NCBI GenBank assembly: GCA_032164245.1
Contig: JAVMKO010000001.1
Location: 168,011,434 to 168,075,433 of the forward strand
Length of the DNA: 64,000 bases
Reading direction: 5' to 3'
Source: Sternotherus odoratus
Taxonomy: Eukaryota > Chordata > Testudines > Kinosternidae
The notes beneath the pieces are model-generated. The model was not told where the DNA came from and searched no databases. It saw only the letters and a program-made list of their open reading frames with translations. The translations under genes were made by a program, and so were the position numbers. Positions 24,081 through 37,502 of the stretch are shown in pieces; within the stretch, counting starts at the first letter, position 1, and every line of letters starts with the position of its first letter.

Positions 24081-24799
24081 CATGGGTGGACAAACTATTT
24101 GGCTCGAAGGCCATATCTGGGTATAGAAATTGTATGGTGGGCCATGAATGCTCACAAAATTGGGGGTTGGGGTGCGGGAGGGCTCCAGCTAAGGGTGCGG
24201 GCTCTGGGGTGGGGCCAGAAATGAGGAGTTCAGACTGCAGGACAGGGCTCCTAGCTGGGGCAGTGGGTTGGAGTGTGTGGGGAGGGTGGAGACTCCAGCT
24301 GGGGGTGCGGACTCTGGGGTGGGGCTAGGTATGACGGGTGCAGGAGGGTGCTCTGGGCTTGGACCGAAGGGTTCAGAGAGTGGGAAGGGGATCAGAGCTG
24401 GGGCTTGGTGTGTCGGAGGGGGTCAGGGGTGCAGGCTCTGGGCGGTGCTTACCTCAAGCAGCGGCATGTCCCCTCTGGCTCCTATGTGGAGGCACTGCCA
24501 GAGAGCTCTGCATACTGCCCCAAGTGCTGCCCCTGCAGCTCCCATTGGTCAGGAACAGCAGCCAATGAGAGCTGCAGGGGTGGCACTTGGGGTGGGGGCA
24601 AAGTACGGAGTCCTCTGGCTGTCCCTATGTGTAGGAGCTGGAGAGGGGACATGCCTCTGCTCCCAGGAGCCGTGCGGAGCCACGACACAAGTGAAGCAGG
24701 GCAAGTCCTGTACCCTGCTCCCCAGCAGGAGCTCAAGGGCCAGATTAAAACATCTGAAGGGCTGGATGTGGCCCCTGGGTTGTAGTTTGCCCACCCTTG
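24081..24799. mobile_element. hAT element, 719 bp, inside the L2-like LINE
   Basis: Termini CATGGGTGGACAAACTA and TAGTTTGCCCACCCTTG. Target duplication CTCTAGGT at 24073-24080 and 24800-24807 is exact. The G-rich interior resembles the elements at 20470 and 48221. The open frames inside are GC-driven and show no transposase motif. Confidence 0.92.
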
Positions 24800-24920
24800 C
24801 TCTAGGTCCTCATCGTCAGGATTTATGTACATCTTGCTCATTCTGCCTGCACAGCATCTCTAAGACAGGGCTTTTCCAGTCCATCCACACAGCTAAAACC
24901 CTTCTAAAGACTCTCATCAT

Positions 24921-27346
24921 AGAATCATAGAAGATTAGGGTTGGAAGGGACCTCAGGAGGTCATCTAGTCCAACCTCCTGCTTAAAGCAGGACCAATCCC
25001 CAACTAAATCATCCCAGCCAGGGCTTTGTCAAGCCTGACCGTAAAAACCTCTAAGGAAGGTGTTTCTACCACCTCCCTAGGTAACCCATTCCAATGCTTC
25101 ACCACCTTCCTAGTGAAAAAGTTTTTCCTAATATCCAATCTAAACCTTCCCAACTGCAACTTGAGACCATTACTCCTTGTTCTGTCATCTGGTACCACTG
25201 AGAACAGTCTAGATCCATCCTCTTTAGAACCCCCTTTCAGGTAGTTGAAAGCAGCTGTCAGATCCCCCCTCATTCTTCTCTTCTGTAGACTAAACAATCC
25301 CAGTTCTCTCAGCCTCTCCTCATAAGTCATGCACTCCAGGTCCCTAATAATTTTTGTTGCCCTTCTCTGGACTCTTTCTAATTTTTCCACATCCTTCTTG
25401 TAGTGTGGGCCCCAAAACTGGACACAGTACTCCAGATGAGACCCTACCAGTGTCGAATAGAGGGGAACAATCATGTCCCTCGATCTGCTGGCAATGCCCC
25501 TACTTATACAGCCCAAAATATCATTAGCCTTCTTGGCAACAATGGCACACTGTTGACTCATATCCAGCTTCTCATCCACTGTAACACCTAGGTCCTCTTC
25601 TGCAGAACTGCTGCCTAGCCATTCAGTCCCTAGTCTGTAGGAGTGCATGGGATTCTTCCATCCTAAATGCAGGACTCTGCACTTCTCCTTGTTGAACCTC
25701 ATCAAATTTATTTTGGCCCAGTCCTCTAATTTGTCTAGGTTCCTCTGTATCCTATCCCTTCCCTCCAGTGTATCTACCACTCCTCCTAGTTTAGTGTCAT
25801 CTGCAAACTTGCTGAGGGTGCAGTCCACACCATCCTCCAGATCATTGATAAAGATATTGAATAAAACCGGCCCCAGGACCAACCCTTGGGGCACTCCTCT
25901 TGATACCAGCTGCCAACTAGACATGGAGCCATTGATCACTACCCATTGAGCCCGACGATCCTGCAAGCTTTCTATCCACCTTGTAGTCCATTCATCCAGC
26001 CCATACTTCTTTAACTTGCTGGCAAGAATATTGTGGGAGACCGTATCAAAAGCTTTGCTAAAGTCAAGGAATAGCACATCTACTGCTTTCCCCTCATCCA
26101 CAGAGCCAGTTATCTCATCATAGAAGGGAATTAGGTTAGTCAGGCATGATTTGCCCTTGGTGAATCCATGCTGACTGTTCCTGATCACTTTCCTCTCCTC
26201 TAAGTGCTTCAGGATTGATTCCTTGAGGACCTGCTCCATGATTTTTCCAGGCACTGAGGTGAGGCTGACTGGCCTATAGTTCCCTGGATCCTCTTTCTTC
26301 CCTTTTTTAAAGATGGGCACTACATTAGCCTTTTTCCAGTCATCCAGGACCTCCCCCAATCGCCATGAGTTTTCAAGGATAATGGCCAATGGCTCTGCAA
26401 TCACATCAGCCAACTCCTTTAGCACCCTCGGATGCAGCGCATCCGGCCCTGTGGACTTGTGCTCGTCCAGCTTTTCTAAATAGTCCTGAACCACTTCCTT
26501 TTCCACAGACAGCTGGTCACCTCCTCCCCATGCTGTGCTGTCCAGTGCAATAGTCTGGGAGCTGACCTTGTTCGTGAAGACAGAGGCAAAAAAAGGATTG
26601 AGTACATTTGCTTTTTCCACATCCTCTGTCACTCAGTTTTCCACATCCTCTCTCATTTAGTAAGGGGCCCACACTTTCCTTGACTTTTTTCTTGTTGCTA
26701 ACATACCTGAAGAAACCCTTCTTGTTACCCTTAACATCCCTTGCTAGCTGCAACTCCAAGTGTGATTTAACCTTCCTGATTTCACTCCTGCATGCCTGAG
26801 CAATATTTTTATATTCCTCCCTGGTCATTTGCCCAATCTTCCACTTCTTGCAAGCTTCTTTTTTGCATTTTAGATCAGCAAGTATTTAACTGTTCATCCA
26901 AGCTGGTCGCCTGCCATATTTACTATTCTTTCTACACATCAGGATGGTTTGTTCCTGTAACCTCAATAAGGATTCTTTAAAATATAGCCAGCTCTCCTGG
27001 ACTCCTTTCCCCTTCATGTTCATCTCCCAGGGGATCCTGTCCATCAGTTCCCTGAGGGAGTCTACTTTTCTGAAGTCCAGGGTCCATATTCTGCTGCTCT
27101 AATTTTTTTCCCTCTGTCAGGATCCTGAACTCAACCATCTCATGGTCACTGCCTCCCAGGTTCCCATCCACTTTTGCGTCCCCTACTAATTCTTCACGGT
27201 TTGTGAGCAGCAGGTCAAGAAAAGCTCTGCCCCTAGTTGGTTCCTCCAGCACTTGCACTAAGAAATTGTCCCCTACACTTTCCAAAAACTTCCTGGATTG
27301 TCTGTGCACTGCTGTATTGCTCTCCCAGCAGATATCGGGGTGATTG
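24921..27346 (-). mobile_element. CR1 LINE, 5'-truncated, long ORF2
   Basis: CR1 ORF2 is an endonuclease-reverse transcriptase for target-primed retrotransposition. The minus-strand frame 26632-25004 (542 codons) carries the RT core ([17 protein letters not shown] catalytic box) and the C-terminal tail. Upstream, 27351-26977 encodes the end of the endonuclease domain (H-P-D-I-C-W; L-L-T-N-R-E-E-L-V; S-D-H-E-M-V), frame-broken from ORF2. The 3' UTR ends at 24921. The flanking duplication is ATCAT (24916-24920 and 27347-27351). It lacks the endonuclease start, so it is not autonomous. Confidence 0.93.
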
Positions 27347-27660
27347 ATCATTCACATCTCAATTATTGCAACATCCTCTTCTCTGACCTTCACAAATGCA
27401 CTCTTGCTCTACTTATATCTATTCAAAATGGTGCTGCAAAGTTAATTTTCCGAGGTTATCACTTTGACCATACTCCTCCCTCTTTGCTTTTTTCAGTAGA
27501 TATCTGATCTGTTCTACTCCACTTTTTCCCATATAAAAAATTAAAACATTTCCACCTCAATACATTTTTGATATGGATGTCATTCAGCTTTTCTTTAGCA
27601 CCTGCTCCCAAATACTCACATCTCTCAAATAGGTTCAGCACCAGTGGCTCTTGGAGCATC

Positions 27661-29375
27661 CCATTAGGTCAGAAAACTGTTCTTTTAGTTTTGCTACAAT
27701 ATCAGATTTGTAATACAGGTATGGTCCAAAATGATATACCAAAATAAAACCAGTTATGCCCCACAAATATCATTGCTGACAAGTTGGATGAGTTTTCAAA
27801 ACAGATCAATCATGATATTTAACTTTGACAAATCATAATTCCATATTCTTTACTGCAGAGCTGCAAAGCCATATCTCAAAACGTACTGCTAACAACTCTG
27901 GACTCAATGTGCACTGCCAAACTGCAGTGCCACTCTTATGTGCCCATAATTCCCTTTGAAGTCATGTGTGCACATGAATACAGGATTGGACCCACTGTAG
28001 TTAGGAATAAATAAAATAGACAAGTATAAAACTGCTGGCAAAATAATGTATTCACTTTTGTATTCATTGAAAAAAATGCTATTTCATCAGTTATTTTCAG
28101 AAGCTTCTTATTTCACCACATGAAAACAATTCACTTCTTTATGCAAGAGTAGGGCTATCCATTTCTCACACTCTCACATCTGGTTAAACAATCTGTTGCT
28201 AAGTGGTCCTGAGTTTGTGGACAGTTCCAACTGAATGACTGCTGCCATGCATCTGATTTAGAACTTCTGATTGTTTCTTTGGTATCAGGACATGGTGATG
28301 CAGGATCTAGAAATGTTTCTGTTACAATTACTTATCATTTATATGATTATAGTGCACAAACTGTGTTTTTCAGACTTTAGTATAGTGTCATGTGTTTATA
28401 AAAACTAAATCAAGCCAGACATTTGATCGGTTTTGGGTTTTTTTGACAGAAAAATTAACAGAAGGAAAGAAGGAAAACAATAGACTATGAATAAAATGGA
28501 GTGTGACAGTGTTTGTACCCCACACAGGCTCTGAATGGGTAAATATGGATATCAAGAAATTCTTAAGCAGACAAGAATTTAAATGTGTGGCCACGAAGGA
28601 ACTTGGACAGGAATGGCAAGAACAATTGAATAAGAAAACTAAAGGATGAAGGTTTTATGATGTATGCTCAGAAACAGAAGATAATACTATACTCCACAGT
28701 CACGATAGAAAAAACAAAGTACTGTAGTCATTTTTAGTGTTAGTAGGTCATTGTGCCTTAAATGTTAAGTTAAATGTATTAGGGAGACATAAAGATGTGC
28801 TGTGTATTGTGTGCAAAACCAAAGAAACTGTTGATCATGTTCTATGGAAAGAAAGTTTCATTTTAAAAAATTGAGTTGACTTGAAAGTAAAGATTTTCTC
28901 TAAAAGGACCAGTGAGAATGTCTGGAAAATGGAGCATTGCCTTGCTGTGTTTCCTTAAGGATACTAAACTGAATGAAAGGATATTTAAAAAATGGCTAAA
29001 AATGAACAAATAAAGTTGTGGCTATAATGAGGCTGCTCTGTCAAAAAACAAAAAGACGATGAAAGGAGCTGCAGGGAGAAACTCTGCAATCACTCTGTGG
29101 GACTAGAGAGACCAAGAGGATCAAGAAGGAAGGCCCGGGGGATAGTTGGCCCTGACATCCTCTCTGGAATAGGGAAGTCTAGCAGGAAAGAGATGAAGCA
29201 GCCCTGAGAATGGACCAGGTTGTGTTGGTGAGGAGTCCTGATAAAAGGGCAGAATCGGGACTTCCACAGAGAGAGCCCTCGGAGGTGTTTAACTCAGGAA
29301 CTATATAAGGGAAACGTAAGAAGCATGAAAGGTCAAACCCATAGGGCTTCTCCTCACTACAGCAGGGAAGCATTG
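27661..29375. other. No gene supported
   Basis: AT-rich. Around 28740-28870 the plus strand can be read as C-x-x-C-K-T-K-E-T-V-D-H-V-L-W, similar to the C-terminal zinc-binding end of some LINE reverse transcriptases, but without supporting context. Confidence 0.35.
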
Positions 29376-29625
29376 ATATTTTGGTGATCGATTTATCGTG
29401 TCTCGTTAAGACACGATAAATCGATCGCCAGTGGCTCCCCCGTTGACTCCGGAAGTCCAGCTCATCAAGAGGCGCAAGCTGGAGTCGACGGGGGACCGCG
29501 CCACTGACTGCCGCTGCCGTGAGGTAAGTCGGCTGTAGAGACGTCGATTTCAGCTACATTATTAACATAGCTGAAATTGCGTATCTACAGTCGATTTCCC
29601 CCCTAGTGGAGACCAGCCCGTAGAG
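29376..29625. mobile_element. MITE with perfect CGATTTATCGTG hairpin
   Basis: Starts with a hairpin: GATCGATTTATCGTGTCT is inverted at 29406-29425 across a few bases. The interior GTTGACTCC/GGAGTCGACG and the AGCTACATTATTAACATAGC palindrome are shared with the copies at 17493 and 37503. The right end is TAGTGGAGACCAGCCCGTA. The left terminus is lost or not recognised. Confidence 0.7.
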
Positions 29626-31485
29626 TGCAGAAGTTGGGTTAAGTTATACTTTTTCATTGGGATTTGTTGGGGGAATTCCAGGGGGAGAATCCTGTGAGCC
29701 CTGGCCCTGAAAGAAGGGTGAACTTAGAGAGTTCTGTGGGAGAGGCATATTTAGAACTGAGGAATAGGTTTATGGAAGAAGTTATAGAAAGGTAGATGGA
29801 GGTTTATTTATAAATGTCACTACACTGAGTTGGGGAAGTTGCCTAATGGGGTTCCACAGGATAGTTGTTAGTGCAATTTTTATTTAAAATCTTTAGTAAA
29901 CTAGAAGAGTGAATAAACAGCACGTTAATTAAATTGGCACAATGTGAGAAGTATTGATGCTGTTGAGGACGAAATAACAGAAAGATAAGGAACATGATTC
30001 AAATTGGCAAAAGAGAAGCATTGCCAACAATGATCCCAAACAGAGAAACTCCATGGAAGGAGAACTCTGTAAAGCATTAATATCCAAAGAGATTTAGTGG
30101 TGATAGGATACAGCAAATTAGACATAATTTCACAGTGCGATTTCCTGAGAAGTGGCTGCCAATAGTGCAAACTCAGAATGTGTTGTGTCCTTTCTATCAG
30201 TCAGGAGGCACTCCGCCTGGAGATGATGTTTGGCTCCAGCCCCTCTACTTCAGGATTCTCTGGCAATTCCTTCCTCAGAGGAATCACAGGGAGGATATCA
30301 AAGAAACGAGAACATGGAATTAGGCCTCTGCTCGACACTCCCCTTTTCCCTCCCACAGAGAATGTTGAATAGGGTGACCATCAGGTGAAATAACTATGCT
30401 GACTCTCTCTGTTCCCCTCTCAAGGACTCGGCATCCCACGCAGTCCCTCCAAAGTCTCCCTTATACTGAGGCCCCACCCTACCTTACCCTCTGTGCCTTC
30501 CATGAATCTGTGTATTTTTGTGCCCCTCAGCAAACTCTTGTGCCCCTCCCCCTTTTCCATTTTGCCCAAGGTGGATGATTTGCTGGGGGTGGGGAGAAGG
30601 ATAGGGTTCAGACCTCAAAGATGTCTTCTCCTTTCCCTCCACCATATGTCCCCATCCATGGACTGAATGCTCCCTGGAGAGTTTCTCTTTAAGACTCGAT
30701 TATTTAATGTCATACATAGACAAGATTTTCAAAATTACCCTCATGGAAAAGAACAGTAGAAGATAAACATTCTGGTTTGCTCACCTTACAAGAGATGGGT
30801 AGAAGTGAAAAAGCATTCCCATTGCATCTTTCTAGCTGTAAGATGATTGAGACCAGCTTTGCACCCCCTGTTGGAGTGGCCTATTGCCCAGACCATTCAG
30901 GAGGTGTGGCTTTTACATGCTAAGATTAACTCAGCGGTTGTCTCCCATTCAAAGCAATGTGGCCTATCTTTGGTCTCCAATCTGTCTCTACAGGATGCCT
31001 TACACAAAAGGTGGAGTTGGCCATTCTGAGAACGTTCAGGCTAGGAGGCACAAAGAGCCATAACCACCTATGCCTCATGTACATCTAGGGTGACTGCTCA
31101 GTGGCTTATTGAGATCCAGGCTGAGAAATAAACTTACTTTAGGCTTCCCAGGCTTTTATGCCTTACTCTCTCCAAGCATCTCCTGGAAGTCAATAGACTA
31201 AACAACATAGCCCACTTCATCCACCTGGGAGCCAATAACCAGAGACTTCTGTCATGGCATATAGAACTGTCCTGCCAATAACAGGCAATCTCATGCTATC
31301 AGAACTCCAGGGGCTCAAATGCAGTACTTGGAAAAAATGTTTGGGGGATGGGGGGCAAATATTTCACTTGCTGAAAAATGCAGTTGCGGTCAAGTGGAAA
31401 CTATTTGTGAATTGACACAAATTCACTGTATAATTTCACCCAAGAAAAGAAAATTGGGATTAAATTCATAAAACAACTAGAGGTA
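29626..31485. other. No gene seen
   Basis: Intergenic; short open frames only. At 29750-29800 the text repeats that at 19270-19325 (GTTTATGGAAGAA, GAAAGGTAGATG), so a repeat family lies there, unclassified. Confidence 0.4.
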
Positions 31486-31489
31486 TTGC

Positions 31490-31870
31490 TGTTGCCCTTT
31501 ATAACTTTTAGACCAGTGCTTAGGGTTCTCGCCTGAGACAGGGATTCTAATTCCTGCTACCAGGTGAATGCCTTACCTACCAAGTTGTTGGTTATACTGG
31601 GGTGAATGTCTCTTAATTTCTCCTGTTGAAGTTGTATAAATAATAAACTATTCATTGGAGCAGGGACTTTTGGGTTTCTTACAGCCTCAGGGAATAAAGA
31701 GTCATCCTCAGGCATGCACTTTCTCTCTGGGTCCAATTCAAGTAGTGAAACAGATTCAACAGGAGAGACTGAGAGAGACCCCATCCCAGAATAGCCAATA
31801 GTCCAGAGCAGGGATTTAAACCCAGGTGTCTCCCTGCAAAGTGAGTGCCCCAACTACTGGTTTAAAAGTT
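31490..31870. repeat. tRNA-related palindromic amniote repeat
   Basis: The left side (AGTGCTTAGGGTTCTCGCCT) and right side (GATTTAAACCCAGGTGTCTC ... GTGCCCCAACTACTGG) are roughly inverted, with box B-like text on each arm. This resembles the old tRNA-dimer repeat of amniotes. Diverged. Confidence 0.5.
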
Positions 31871-34500
31871 ATGAGGGAGTGCAGGGGCACAGCACCTTCT
31901 CCTCCAACCATTTTGTAAATAGAGCCCTTTAAAAATGCCCAGCAACAAAACATTTCAGATGAAATGACATGTTTTGTTTGACCTGAAATGGATTATTTCA
32001 AGTTGCTGAAAATTTGGATTTGGTTAGATTCAAACTTTCCCCGACCCCCTCCCATTTCCCCCCCAGAACTTCCATGAGACTGTAAAATCAGTTATTCACC
32101 CAGATCTGCTCAAAGGAAGGTCTCTCAACAACAGAAGATGCCATTGGAAGCGGTACGATCATCAACCTAAGATACCATGTGGAAGAGGCATGAAAATCAA
32201 CCTTATGTTTGTTATTCTCCCTGCTTAGATAGAACAGATGTTACTGTTGTGTTGGTATTCCATGAAGGATGATCTGCTGACTGGCCTGGATTTCTGTGCT
32301 TTAGTCCAGCAACAGCCTTGCAAAAAGGAAACATAACACTAAACTGGAGTCTTGTTCTTTCTTTTACGTAATCACTGCTGCTGAGGTATCAGTATCTAGG
32401 CAGTAAGTCTCGTTACTTATAACCAGGTGAATAGACAGAAAGGTCTGATGATTTCATGGCTGTTCAATCATTTATGATGTGTAGAATGAATTGGTGTTGG
32501 TCCATTTTCTATTGCATCTCAAAAAATCACTATAATTGGCACACTGCTTGGCAGTCTAAGCAAGGAGGCCAAAGACCGAACTAACACAGAGACACAACTA
32601 TCTGCTCAGTCTGCACTGTTATCCTTCCACAACAAGATTAAAACACATTAGTAAGGTGGCCTGGTGAATGAAGTAAAAACCAGAGCAGAAAAGAGTGAGG
32701 ATACAGATAGGTAATTTTCATCACATTCCTGTGGAAATTTCTTCCAATTTTGTGAAACCACATAAAGCAAATGTTCACGCCTACAGTTCCTGAGTAGTTG
32801 ATATTTCATTTGAATGTGGCACTTGTTTAGAAGTTAAAGCATCTTAAAAATATGTATTTGTCCACCCAGCTGGTGTAGTGGATGTGACATCACAGGCTCT
32901 GGGTACTAGTTCCTCCTAGAGCCTGTGGACAGCAGTTATTACCTCTAGACCACACTGTCACCTATTGGGATAAAGTTGTTTTTTTCTCCCTTTAGTTAAG
33001 TTTACTAATATCTTTCAGCGCAGTACCCTCTTGCAAGTCTATTAAATTATTTTGGAATCAATCATGCCCATTAAGGAGGACACTTTTCTTGACTTCTAGC
33101 TGTTTTTTTTACACTTTTCTTTCTTAATTGCACTTGCTTCTTTCTATTTGTCCCATTCAAATTTCTTCTGAAATAAAGAGTCTAAATAAAATCAGAAAAG
33201 AACTAATGCTTGTGCTTGTGCCATTTTGGCTGTCAGGCTCAGTGAAGAACCAGGCCAGTACTCAGCAATGGCAAACTACACAAGCTTAATTACATTGGGG
33301 TGCAATTCAACCCCCTACATTTGCAGTCAGAGGAATCTCCACATGCAGATCTCTCCTCTCTTCTCTTGAAGGTGGGGTAAGCTCTCTCCATCCACCATCT
33401 CCGCTACCCCACACAGGGAGCTCTGGGGGGACACGGATTTACATGAAGGAAGGCTTGAGGACTGAGTAAGTTGAAGACCTTTATTAGGGGACCTGGGACA
33501 CCTGTGGCTAAAAGGAGGCCCCACTAGTGCAACTCCATTACAGTCATGTTGCCAGAGTGATGGAGATCAAAGCTGATGTTGATCCTTGGGAATCTGAAGG
33601 GTTTCTTGGTAGGTTTCAAAACCTGTTTTGTAAGGCACAAGCCTTACCTCTCTAATGGGGCAATGTTGGAGACATTATAGTAGGGGCTCCTTGTGGAAAT
33701 TTATTTCCTTCAGTGTCCTCCCCTGAAGATTTTACCATGGACAGGGTAATCTAGCTCATTCACAGCTATGATAGCTACAGAGTTGCACCATTTGAAATTC
33801 ACAAAATAAAGATAACCTTAAAAAACTGAAAGATAATTGTGCATGAGGAAAGCAAGGAAAAGACTAGAGGGACCAACTCTAAGCACTCACTACATATAAT
33901 ACCTTTGAATATCAGCACAATGTAATGATTATGGTTGTGTGTATTATATCATGAACCCACCCATCTATGGTATTCTGTGACCTATTTTTTCAACCTACAT
34001 AGTTAAGGGAAAATATGATGAATTTGTTGTTCTAGTAGCCAATACTTTGAAAGTCTGCTTTGCCACGAGTATTTTAGTACATACATACCACCAGAAACAA
34101 TGATATCATTCCCAAAAGGTAACATTGGCCTTTAATATCTGCCACATCATATTTTGTAGTTAAAAAATGGTAATTGGCAATGCTCTGTAGATGGGGCAAT
34201 AAGTGGAATTTACTGGATCCATCTGTGGAGCAAAGCTGTGAGAAGTGAGGGGCAAGAAAAGTAAAATCCAAAAAATTAACATTCAAGATGTTCAGATGCC
34301 TTACTAAGTCAATTTGTGTCTTTCCTCCCCCTTTGATATGTTTCTTGACCCTAGACTATATATTCTTCAGGGCATGGACTGTGACTTTTTCTTCTTTTTG
34401 TGAAGTACCTAGGCAGATCTCTGAGTCCTCAGTAATCATAATGGAGAAGGACTTCAGTGGAACTGTTTGTATAATGGTTGTAGAAGCAGGTGCCTGATTT
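31871..34500. other. No gene seen
   Basis: AT-rich, repeat-poor sequence. A short SINE-like text with inverted CACAGGCTCT / AGAGCCTGTG lies at 32890-32930. Confidence 0.4.
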
Positions 34501-34539
34501 GCAAACTAATACCACCTAGTTCTTATACAGAACTTTAGC

Positions 34540-34690
34540 AAAGAGGTCAGTATCATCATCATCTCCATTTTACAGCTAGGGAAATTAAGTGAAATCACTT
34601 GCCCAGAGGCACTGAGGAAGCCAGGATTAGAACCCAGATGTCCAAGTCCCAGTGGCTCTACCCACTAGGCCAATATCTCAATACAGGGTA
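34540..34690 (-). repeat. MIR-type SINE
   Basis: Reverse MIR core: ATCTCCATTTTACAGCTAGG, then AAATCACTTGCCCAGAGG, then GGATTAGAACCCAGATG. Ancient, diverged copy. Confidence 0.75.
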
Positions 34691-36359
34691 CTGGGTGGTA
34701 TGTTACTTTTCCTTTGCCTCATACAATCAGGCCTTTCATTTACTGATAAGAGCATGTACTGCAGTTTGGGCAGTATTGGGGTCATTCTCTCTTCTTGTGC
34801 TGCAATGCAAAGGAAAGAATCTTCCTCTGAAGTGCCTAGCAGCAAACAGTAATCTCAACCTGGCAAGGGAGAAAAAAGGATACTCCAATCTTCAGGCTCA
34901 TTCATGCACGAACCTAGCTTTTCCACAACAACACCACTCAAAACAGTAAAATAAAACATCTCCCCCTCCAGTTGGGGATGGAGAGAGAAACAGGGACCTT
35001 TATTTGCACTTTTGAGGATTTATAATCCCCACTGACTGGTACCTTGCTCTGTGGTTAGTTTAACACTAACCAAATTAAAAATATGTATATATTGTTTGAT
35101 CTGTTCAGCCATGCATGCACACCAAACACTAGCTTGTTTTGCACCTGCATCAAAAAAGAGGGTCACTTCTTGTTTACCTTTCAAAAATTGCAGTTATTAA
35201 GGCTTGGTTTTCTTTTTAAATGTTAGGAAGTAGAAAGACTCCAGTCCATTAAAACCTGTAACTTATTTTTATGGTATAAATATTTTTTTTCATACCCCTC
35301 TTGTAAATTAAGCTACCTTAGTACAGTTAGTATAGTATTTATAAGAAAAAATAGCTGAAACCTCTAAATTATCTGAAATAGCTTTTCTATACATCATTTT
35401 GTGATTTTAGTTCGTCTTGTAACCTCACAGGGTTAGAAACAAGTGCTGTATTTCTTTAGAGGGGAGATCTCCAGCTTGTGTATGATAGGATATAAGACCT
35501 CTAACTGGGGCTGAATGATCTTTTCCAGAAGCAAACATTGGTGTTGTCGAACCCCTTTCAACAAGGTGTGCCTAGTAGTTTAGCTCTGATGGAATTGTGC
35601 TACTGTGTATGTGTGTTTGAAGACGGAGTGAGTATGGAGGCCAGAGCAGCTATGGAGGCAGAGGGACTCTGTGGGGATGGCTGTAGCCTAAGAATCCTCA
35701 TGGGTCAATGGTGGATTCTACAACTTTTTTTTGTGAAAGAATTGGGGTGGGCAAACCCCATCCCCCACAACAACGACAGATTCTTCTCAATGTGTGAGGC
35801 GAATGCTACCCCTGCCGTCTCTTCTAGAAATTTTAATACGGGAAGTGGTGGCGATAAGAACTCTTATTTACTCCAATGGCAGCATTACCAGGTCCTTCAG
35901 TTGCTCCCTATAGTATATTTAAAACATTTAGTTTAATCCAGTTTTAGATAACACGAGGTGGGATTTTTAGAAGCACTCAGTTGACCTAACTCGGCTGCCA
36001 CTGACATTAAGTTTTACCATTGCCTTCAATGGAAGCAGAGATAGATCAATGGCACAACTCCCATTGACAGCAAATGGGAAGAGAGTTAAGCTAGTGCTGA
36101 AATTTTTGAAAAACCTACCCTGAAAGTTGAGGTTTTGTAGATGTAAAAGGATATTTTCTATGTCACTTCACTTTCTTTATAATATTTCAATAAGATACTT
36201 ACTAAAAACAAATGTTATTTTAACCCTAATCATACCAGCTAAAAATGGTCATGCTGTATATCCAAAGCATATAGACTAAAACATACACTTTTGTGAGCAA
36301 AATTCCCACCCCACTATAAACAATATCAAATTTGCCAAAAGATCCAACATGAGACAATA
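34691..36359. other. No gene seen
   Basis: Intergenic. Several short open frames without recognisable domains. A common amniote 'CAATGG...TTGACAG' type repeat text is near 35960-36080. Confidence 0.4.
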
Positions 36360-37502
36360 ACTCAAAAGAAACAAGTGTAAGTTTATTGGACTCCAACATT
36401 TCTTAGTCAAAATCTAAGTAAAGAAAACACACAGTAGAAAAAGTCATACAAAGCAGCAATGGATTTACATTACATTAAAGGAAGAGTTACTGTATTCTAC
36501 ACTATTAATTCTCAGTCCTAAAAAAGTAAAAACCTATTAATTAAAATCCAATACTGATGTAACTGAACCAATATACAATGGCTACATGATATACAGGATT
36601 ATAAAAACAGCTTTTATTTGTCTTAATTCTACAACACTTTAAAATGACAAGTGATTTTATGTAACTTTAAATTGGAAAATACTAGAGTTTGCATGTTTAT
36701 GTTGGATTATTCCAACTTCCAGAAAGCAAAGGAGACTTTTTCCCGAACACGACAAATGATCCCATTTTTCCTGTTGTTTTTAAAAGAGACACTGTCAAGA
36801 TTAGACTCTAAAGTTTTGGTTTTGTAACTATTCGTAAATTTTCAAAGATTATATTTTAAAGGGTGTTTTAAAATTAACACTCTGCTACAGTGGTGGAAAC
36901 CCAAAACACAGTATTTGTACCAGTGTATGACAACTAGAAAAGGAAACTGATTTGTCTGTTTTAACTGTCTCAGAATAGCAAAACGCAACAGATCCATATT
37001 TCGAACACACTGCCAAAGTTGACGGTATCCCTATCTGGGATTTTCATGCCCAAACATCTTAAATGTTAACAAGTGGGATTTAAAAATTATATTAGCTTTA
37101 TTAGTATCAAGTATTGGTAATGCAGGTAAGGACATTTAAAGTATGTTTATCTTGATAGTATCCCTTTATGTACAATAGTTAGTAAAATTTTTGTCACAAG
37201 TCATTTTAAACAAATGAGAATCAATAGGACTTCAAAATAAAACAAAACCCCAAATACTATCAGGCTGAGTTCAACACAAATTTTTGTAACACTGATTCAC
37301 TAATTACAACATAAAAAAAAAAAATCTATCTTGCTTTGATTTTCATCTAGATCTTCTGGTAAGAAAATGTAAACAGACAGTATAGGCACATGCCAGATAT
37401 TTGCACCATAACTTCTAGTGCTCAGGAGTTAGAGCAATATTCTATCCTTGTGCCACATGAGGAACTTCCAATGATGTCAACAGAAGTTTGGGGAAAATCT
37501 TA

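Larger units (their letters stand above)
21990..27660 (+). mobile_element. Degenerate L2-like LINE, interrupted by hAT and CR1
   Basis: Plus-strand pieces show endonuclease-like text at about 22195-22450 (A-A-I-Y-H-P-P-N, L-D-L-V-F-T-K) and reverse transcriptase at 23500-23800 (S-S-L-I-F-L-D-L-S-G-T-F-S-T-V-D-H). Then D-L-G-I-I-F-D-S-D-L at about 24040, and H-L-N-Y-C-N-I-L after 27351. The hAT at 24081-24799 and the CR1 at 24921-27346 lie inside; the L2 reading resumes after each. Many stops; no function remains. Confidence 0.8.

Noticed and set aside
24268..24930. 220-codon plus-strand frame
   Set aside because: Lies in the hAT at 24081-24799 and crosses its end; no transposase motif.
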